DNA of 17,928 bases from JBCCTX01 sp039197765 (lineage in GTDB: Bacteria; Bacteroidota; Bacteroidia; J057): assembly GCA_039197765.1 (NCBI GenBank), contig JBCCTX010000156.1, positions 1 to 17,928 on the forward strand. The letters run 5' to 3'. The notes below the pieces were generated by a model. It saw nothing but the letters and a program-made list of their open reading frames with translations. It did no database searches and had not been told where the DNA came from. This document shows, in pieces, positions 13,139 through 17,928 of this stretch (the first letter of the stretch is position 1; every line of letters starts with the position of its first letter). The position numbers and the translations under genes were made by a program.

Positions 13139-14343
13139 TACCGACCAATCTTAGGGTGGTCTACAATCAATCGTTTCAGCTCATGCGGAGTAATAATCCC
13201 CTGTTTGGCGTAGAGTTTCTTCCCTCCGGGCTCTATTAGTAAGGTATAAGGTAAGGCCCCCTGCCAATCTGGATCTACCGCTTCTATAAGGGCATACTTG
13301 TCATCTTTTTCGAAAAGATAATTCTGTACTGCCGAATTCTTCTTCTCCAGAAATTTGAGAGCCACTTCTTTTTGCTGGGGGTTATCTGCACTCAGGGAAA
13401 TAAACTCAAAATCCCGTCCTTGGTACATGCGATGAATCTCAATAAAACTGGGGTATTCCATCACACAAGGGCCACACCACGTAGCCCATATATTGATTAG
13501 CCGCAACTTATCGGTGTCATTGGCAATAAGTTTCTGAATTCCAGCCTCATCAATATCCTCTAAGCTAACAGGCTTCTCTGCCCATTCCTTCTCAACTTTA
13601 ACTTTGTACTCTGTTTTCCATGCCCACTTTGTGGAGCAACCGAAAGTCTTAGTTTCGGGATTGGAAACGGACTGGCCAGCCAGCACGGCATCAATTGCGG
13701 CCCTAAGATCTTCTGCATTTGCTGTCCCAGGTTTTTCCGAGTCGTCCATGCGGCCCACATACTGTAGCAAGCGATCAGGGTCAAAAACAAAGGCATGAGG
13801 AGTAGCTATCGGACCATATTCGAGTGATACAGCGTGATCGTCTCCGTCGTATAGGTAGGGAAAGTTATACCCTTTTTCCTCTGCCCGAACCACCATCGCT
13901 TCAAAGTCATCATCTAAGTCCGAATAGCCTAGTTCTTCATATAACAAGCCTAGCGGGCTATTGGGGCTAATAGCTACTACTTGTACACCCTGCTCCTTAT
14001 ACGCATCTGCAATTGCAATCATGCGGTCTTCGTAAGCTTGAGCCGTAGGGCAATGGTTACACGTAAAAATTATAACCAATACTTTGGCTGCGTCATATTC
14101 TGAAAGCGAGTGAAATACTCCATCTGTTCCGGGTAGGTTGAAATCGGGAGCCTTTGACCCTATTTCTAGGGTTTGAACCTCTACTTCAGGTACCGGTTGG
14201 GGGTCAGCAACAAAGAAGGCATTGGATTCTTCCGTTTCTACTGCTCCATTGGTCTGCTCATTTTCCTGCTTTGGGGGATTTGAATTACACGAAAAGAGAA
14301 TGGCAAATAGACTCACCAATCCAAACTTTACTAATGCTTTCAT
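13132..14343 (-). CDS. Lipoprotein with two tandem thioredoxin-fold domains
   Basis: 403 residues. A lipoprotein signal (LFSC, lipidated Cys19) and a Glu/Asn-rich linker (20-56) place it on the outer face of a membrane. Domain 1 (57-225) is an AhpC/TSA-like redoxin with C95-N-H-C98 after VIIFT and a cis-Pro at TP (181-182). Domain 2 (about 258-392) is TlpA/ResA-like with WATWCGPC (C290, C293) and a cis-Pro at LPY (364-366). A GCSTKW segment with C236 links them, as seen in related Bacteroidota redoxins. Both CxxC pairs are intact, so it may pass electrons between the domains or act on extracytoplasmic thiols; the substrate is unknown. It ends in a 7-base convergent overlap with ada, which is unlikely to share regulation. 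Confidence 0.9.
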   Translation of the reverse strand: MKALVKFGLVSLFAILFSCNSNPPKQENEQTNGAVETEESNAFFVADPQPVPEVEVQTLEIGSKAPDFNLPGTDGVFHSLSEYDAAKVLVIIFTCNHCPTAQAYEDRMIAIADAYKEQGVQVVAISPNSPLGLLYEELGYSDLDDDFEAMVVRAEEKGYNFPYLYDGDDHAVSLEYGPIATPHAFVFDPDRLLQYVGRMDDSEKPGTANAEDLRAAIDAVLAGQSVSNPETKTFGCSTKWAWKTEYKVKVEKEWAEKPVSLEDIDEAGIQKLIANDTDKLRLINIWATWCGPCVMEYPSFIEIHRMYQGRDFEFISLSADNPQQKEVALKFLEKKNSAVQNYLFEKDDKYALIEAVDPDWQGALPYTLLIEPGGKKLYAKQGIITPHELKRLIVDHPKIGRYY

Positions 14344-14441
14344 ATTTTTTATGCTTAATTTTTCTTAAACTATCCTTAATTTACTGATAAATGGATGGTT
14401 CGAAAACTTTTTCCGTTTCATTTTTCAATTAGCTTTTTTTC

Positions 14442-15356
14442 ATGATGCAACTAGGCTTTGTCAGCGCAATTCTTCCTGACCAGGATTTTGAGACTGTCAT
14501 TGATTTTGCCGCTGAACACGACTACGCTTTCGTCGAAGTGATGTGCTGGCCAAAAGGTAAAGCAGAGCGCCGATATGCTGGCGTTACGCATATCGATGTA
14601 GCCGATTTGTCAGAAGATCGCATTGCACATCTTCATTCCTACCTCCAAGAAAGAAAGGTAGGCATTTCTGGCCTGGGATATTATCCCAACCCCATGGACG
14701 CCGATGCTGAGAAAGCGCAGGTTTACCTCGATCACCTCAAGACTCTTATCCAAGGCGCTAAACGCCTTGGGATCGGCACGGTCAATACCTTTATTGGGCG
14801 AGAACAACATAAATCTGTCGAGGAAAACCTAGATAAATTCGCGGAAGTGTGGCCTCCAATTATTCAGTATGCAGAAGATCATGGCATCCGCATCGGGATT
14901 GAGAATTGCCCCATGTACTTTACCCTAGATGAATGGCCCGAAGGAAAAAACCTGGCTTACTCTCCTGCTATTTGGCGGCAAATGTTTGAAATTGTTCCTT
15001 CGCCTAATTTTGGGCTCAACTACGACCCTTCTCACCTCCTTTGGATGCAGATGGATTATATTAAGCCCATTTATGAATTTGCGGATCGACTCGTCCACGT
15101 GCACGTAAAAGACGCCAAGGTCTATCCAGACAAATTGAATGAGGTAGGTATTTTGGCACATCCCCTTCAGTTTCACTCTCCCAAGTTACCCGGACTAGGA
15201 GATATAGACTGGGGCGCTTTCTTTTCTGCACTTCACGATGTCCGATACAAGGGCCCTGTTTGTGTAGAGGTAGAAGACAAAGCCTTTGAAGGAAGCCTGG
15301 AAGGAAGACAGCAAGCCTTGGTCCAAAGTAGAAACTATCTCAAACAGTTTATATGA
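14442..15356 (+). CDS. Sugar phosphate isomerase/epimerase-like TIM barrel
   Basis: A 304-residue protein of the xylose-isomerase-like TIM barrel family (AP endonuclease 2 fold). Probable divalent-metal ligands are E154 (IGIENCP), D195 and H198 (NYDPSHLLW), H219/H221 (HVHVKD) and E276 (CVEVED). Phe/Trp-rich active-site walls (CWPKG at 35-39) suit a sugar substrate. There is no signal peptide, so it is cytoplasmic. The next gene starts within its stop codon (ATGA overlap), and that gene is a secreted glycoside-hydrolase-like protein. This suggests the isomerase processes a sugar released by it. The exact reaction cannot be read from sequence. An alternative start is the second Met, one codon downstream. 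Confidence 0.88.
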   Translation: MMQLGFVSAILPDQDFETVIDFAAEHDYAFVEVMCWPKGKAERRYAGVTHIDVADLSEDRIAHLHSYLQERKVGISGLGYYPNPMDADAEKAQVYLDHLKTLIQGAKRLGIGTVNTFIGREQHKSVEENLDKFAEVWPPIIQYAEDHGIRIGIENCPMYFTLDEWPEGKNLAYSPAIWRQMFEIVPSPNFGLNYDPSHLLWMQMDYIKPIYEFADRLVHVHVKDAKVYPDKLNEVGILAHPLQFHSPKLPGLGDIDWGAFFSALHDVRYKGPVCVEVEDKAFEGSLEGRQQALVQSRNYLKQFI

Positions 15357-16717
15357 AGTATTTCCTCTTACTTGGAATACTTTGGTGCCTTGAGGGATTT
15401 AGTCAGCCTTCAGGTATTTACATCGACCCTGAGCTTCCTCAATACTGGTCTTATAAGGGAAAGCCAATGATGCTAATTGGGGGGTCCAGCAATGATAACC
15501 TCTTTCAAAGTTCGGATTTCGAAAAAGAACTAGACCTAATCGCCTCTGTTGGCGGTAACTACGTAAGGTGTACCATGTCTTCCCGTGATAGTGGGAATGT
15601 ATGGCCCTTCCTAAAGGTTGGTGAACAATATGACCTCAATCAGTTCAATCCTTCGTATTGGGATAGGTTTCAATCCTTTTTAGAAGCAACCCAAAAGCGG
15701 GATATCATTGTTCAAATCGAGTGCTGGGCTACCTTTGATTTCTATCGGGAGAATTGGCTGAGGAATCCTTTCAACCCTAAAAATGATAAAAATGCCCAAA
15801 ACTGGCGTGTCCGACTTCCCGATTCAGTTCCTACTCACCCTATTGCCCGTGAAAATCCCTTTTTCTGGTCTGTACCTAAAGCGGATAATAATACCTTCCT
15901 CTTAGCCAAGCAACAGCGTTTTATCGACAAATTACTTTCTATCAGTTTGGCATTTGATCATGTATTGTACTGCATTGACAATGAAACCTCTGTTACTGCA
16001 GAATGGGCCCTCTTTTGGGCAAATTACCTAAAAACCCAGGCCAAGTTACAGGACAAAGTTGTTTACGTTACAGAAATGTGGGATCCCCATGACCTCATGC
16101 ACCCGGACCACTTTGTTACCATTCAGTATGAAACCCATTTTGACTTTGTCGACATTTCGCAAAATAACCATAAGCGAAATCAGGAGCACTACGATAACGG
16201 ACATGGATTTAAAGAAATTGTCTACAAACTGCGGGGCGTTTGTCCATTGAATAATGTAAAGGTGTACGGACGTGAACGTCATGGAAACAGCCAAGATGGG
16301 CAAGAAAGGTTTTGGCGGGCGGCTTTTCTGGGGTCAGCCTCTGTCCGCTTTCACCGTCCAATGAGTGGACATGGGATCTCTGATACTGCACAGGCACACA
16401 TCCAAAGCCTTCGATGGGTATTTGATGCCTTTGACCTTCACCATATCCAGCCAGCTAACCACTTGCTAGCACAACGCGAATCCGATGAAGCCTATTGCTT
16501 GGCACATGCTGGTCAAAGCTATGCCGTATACTTCCCACAGGGAGGAGAGGTTCTGTTGGAGGATTCCCTACTAACCGGAGCATTTTCCTTAACCTGGATA
16601 AATGCCACATCTGGAAAACGCGCCACCCCAAAGAAAAGTGAACCAGGAGGTTCCTGGCTACTTACTAGCCCAGATTCAGGACATTGGGTGGCCCTTCTAA
16701 CGCGATACACTCCCTAA
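15353..16717 (+). CDS. Secreted glycoside-hydrolase-like protein
   Basis: 454 residues. A signal peptide (about 1-18, ending EGFSQ) precedes a TIM-barrel glycoside hydrolase-like domain (20-360). The opening GKPMMLIGGSSNDNLFQ (36-52), GGNYVRC (67-73) and the strand-4 motif YCIDNETS (206-213) are typical of cellulase-superfamily enzymes related to DUF4038/GH140-type proteins. E211 is the likely acid/base and E308 (in VYGRERHG, 304-311) a candidate nucleophile. A C-terminal beta domain (about 375-452) resembles the small C-terminal domains of these enzymes. Substrate unknown. The start codon overlaps the stop of the isomerase-like gene, indicating translational coupling. Confidence 0.78.
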   Translation: MKYFLLLGILWCLEGFSQPSGIYIDPELPQYWSYKGKPMMLIGGSSNDNLFQSSDFEKELDLIASVGGNYVRCTMSSRDSGNVWPFLKVGEQYDLNQFNPSYWDRFQSFLEATQKRDIIVQIECWATFDFYRENWLRNPFNPKNDKNAQNWRVRLPDSVPTHPIARENPFFWSVPKADNNTFLLAKQQRFIDKLLSISLAFDHVLYCIDNETSVTAEWALFWANYLKTQAKLQDKVVYVTEMWDPHDLMHPDHFVTIQYETHFDFVDISQNNHKRNQEHYDNGHGFKEIVYKLRGVCPLNNVKVYGRERHGNSQDGQERFWRAAFLGSASVRFHRPMSGHGISDTAQAHIQSLRWVFDAFDLHHIQPANHLLAQRESDEAYCLAHAGQSYAVYFPQGGEVLLEDSLLTGAFSLTWINATSGKRATPKKSEPGGSWLLTSPDSGHWVALLTRYTP

Positions 16718-16728
16718 TAAATTTGACT

Positions 16729-17484
16729 GTGCCAAAAGTTACCCACCAGTACGTCATCCAGCAATATGCGGTAGCGGCCGATAATTATCGAACGCTTACA
16801 CTCAACCTAGGCCTTTGGCAGTCAGAGAAGGAGCTTTTCACTCGCTATTTCCACCCGAACTACGCTCTACTTGATGTAGGCTGTGGCACAGGTCGGACTA
16901 CCTTTGGCTTACATCAATTGGGATATACCCACCTTACCGGTCTTGACCTCACTCCCCAAATGGTTGAACATGCTCAAAAGCTCAATGGGTTATTTCACAG
17001 TTCAATCCCCTTTCTCGAAGGCAATGCCTGCCAACTCCCCTTCAAGGATCAGTCTTTTGATGGGGCAATTTTCTCGTTCAATGGGCTCATGTCAATTCCC
17101 AAAGCTGAGAATCGCCTACTGGCGGCTAAAGAAATTCATCGAGTCCTCAAGCCTAACGCCTACTTCATTTTTACTACCCACGACCGAGAGGGAATCTCCA
17201 AGTATTTTACTTTCTGGCAGCAAGAAGCCCTTCGTTGGAAACGAGGAGAAATCCCCTCTGAAGTATACGAATTCGGAGACCTCATTACTGAATCGAAAAA
17301 TGAGCCCGGTAAAATTTTCATACATATCCCTAACCACGAAGAGGTTCAAGAACTTATCACTGCTAGTGGCTTTGAATGCCTCAATACTTTTATGCGAGAT
17401 GAGCGATTTACAGAATCTACTGAGGTGCTAGAAGCATCAGGGGATTGTCGATTTTGGGTCGTTCAGAAAAAGAAGTCTCTTTAA
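16729..17484 (+). CDS. Class I SAM-dependent methyltransferase
   Basis: 251 residues from the GTG start chosen here. Motif I is LDVGCGTGR (48-56), the acidic ribose contact is D73 in LTGLDLTPQMVE, and LPFKDQSFDGAIFSF (103-117) matches motif II of ubiE-like enzymes. A helix EIHRVLKPNAYFIFTTHD (135-152) carries motif III. The substrate is not evident. A TTG at 16684 would extend the protein but overlap the preceding gene by 34 bases and add residues without family character. TTG at 16723 is another option. I preferred GTG at 16729, 11 bases after the upstream stop. It may be co-transcribed with the two genes before it. Its 3' end overlaps a convergent gene by 4 bases. Confidence 0.88.
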   Translation: MPKVTHQYVIQQYAVAADNYRTLTLNLGLWQSEKELFTRYFHPNYALLDVGCGTGRTTFGLHQLGYTHLTGLDLTPQMVEHAQKLNGLFHSSIPFLEGNACQLPFKDQSFDGAIFSFNGLMSIPKAENRLLAAKEIHRVLKPNAYFIFTTHDREGISKYFTFWQQEALRWKRGEIPSEVYEFGDLITESKNEPGKIFIHIPNHEEVQELITASGFECLNTFMRDERFTESTEVLEASGDCRFWVVQKKKSL

Positions 17485-17765
17485 GGACTGCCCATAAACC
17501 TTCCTAGAAAGAGCATGGACTGAAAAATCAGTCCCACTAACAGCGCCAGAAAAGCTGACATAAAAATCCCTATTATTAGGTATTCTACAAGATCTTTGTC
17601 TTCCAAATCCTTCAACCTCGCTACTCCTTTTGCCCTTAGGATAAAGCCAATTGCCCCTAGTTGGTTTGCCAGGATAAGCATTCCCGCAATAATTCCCAAA
17701 AACTCCCTGCTAATGGATGCAACTATATCTACTATTAAAGAAATACAAGGGGCCTTATGAACCAT
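17481..17765 (-). CDS. Small membrane protein with two transmembrane helices
   Basis: 94 residues. Hydrophobic helices lie at about 23-43 and 61-86, joined by a charged loop (RAKGVARLKDLEDKD, 44-58). No known family was recognised. The helix-loop-helix layout and a Met start near the N-terminus support a real gene, but it is short. It is downstream of an unidentified minus-strand gene (stop at 17809, gap of 43 bases) and could be its operon partner. It overlaps the end of the methyltransferase gene by 4 bases. Confidence 0.6.
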   Translation of the reverse strand: MVHKAPCISLIVDIVASISREFLGIIAGMLILANQLGAIGFILRAKGVARLKDLEDKDLVEYLIIGIFMSAFLALLVGLIFQSMLFLGRFMGSP

Positions 17766-17808
17766 TTTTGGTCCATTTCACTCAAATGAACTAAAAACGT
17801 TCGTAAGG

Positions 17809-17928
17809 TTAGAGATCTTTTAAGATCTCTACTAAACGCTGTAAAGCTGCCTCTTTAGCCTGAAGATAGGCAGAAGGCGCCCCCGGAGAATCGGCGCGAC
17901 GCATGAAATTAGGACCAGCTCCCATATA
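17809..17928 (-). CDS. 3' end of an unidentified gene (partial, runs off the window)
   Basis: An open frame enters from the right edge and ends at the stop 17809-17811, giving 39 C-terminal residues. The final part, AYLQAKEAALQRLVEILKDL, looks like an amphipathic closing helix; before it is a Gly/Pro-rich stretch with MGAGPNFMRR. This is too little to name a family. It is on the same strand as, and just upstream of, the small membrane protein gene. Confidence 0.55.
   Translation of the reverse strand, partial: YMGAGPNFMRRADSPGAPSAYLQAKEAALQRLVEILKDL

Noticed and set aside
16684..16728. Longer start (TTG at 16684) for the methyltransferase
   Set aside because: It would overlap the hydrolase gene by 34 bases, and the added residues show no conserved character.
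17811..17830. Intrinsic terminator for the small membrane protein or the partial gene
   Set aside because: The stem is AT-rich, the loop is only two bases, no T-run follows, and it lies within coding sequence.
1..17928. A DGR template repeat or reverse transcriptase within the window
   Set aside because: No run of AAC-rich sequence matching 724-840 and no reverse-transcriptase-like protein (YxDD motif) was found on either strand. The DGR claim therefore rests on the target side only.

Overview
The window looks like Bacteroidota chromosome, probably a Saprospira/Lewinella-like lineage. The signs are promoter motifs close to the TTTG-N19-TAnnTTTG type, little Shine-Dalgarno signal, an OmpA/beta-propeller surface protein, a lipoprotein thioredoxin, and a MoxR/EAD-type conflict locus. 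The lineage is inferred. No rRNA, tRNA, CRISPR array or classical insertion sequence was seen.

Left edge (about 57-717): a small palindrome-rich cassette carries a DUF559 (Vsr-like) nuclease gene at 182-553. Mirror-image ends flank it (57-116 and 571-631). At equivalent places these ends hold hairpins that differ in sequence but keep their shape. Further hairpins follow at 662-717.

Central minus-strand block (9359 down to 708): a secreted OmpA protein with a seven-unit propeller, then a three-gene module. The module is an EAD-like/inactive-STAND-like protein, a MoxR AAA+ ATPase, and a 1382-residue membrane protein. That protein combines a CoxE-like N-terminus, a degenerate vWA-like domain, a winged-helix-like region, a helical region and a C-terminal FGE-sulfatase (C-type-lectin) domain. 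The layout resembles the NTP-dependent 'ternary' conflict systems of multicellular bacteria. The last 35 or so residues of the FGE domain have the codon pattern of a variable repeat made by a diversity-generating retroelement (DGR). One plausible reading is an extracytoplasmic, diversified sensor coupled through the membrane to a MoxR/EAD signalling machine. The spacers of this block are made of degenerate 7-base units.

Middle to right: EndoQ-like deaminated-DNA endonuclease (+), a duplicated secreted helical protein (-), Ada alkylation-response protein (+) ending in a 7-base overlap with a convergent tandem-thioredoxin lipoprotein (-). Then comes a plus-strand group: sugar-phosphate-isomerase-like TIM barrel, secreted glycoside-hydrolase-like protein (4-base overlap) and a SAM methyltransferase. 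A small two-helix membrane protein (-) and the 3' end of an unidentified minus-strand gene close the window.
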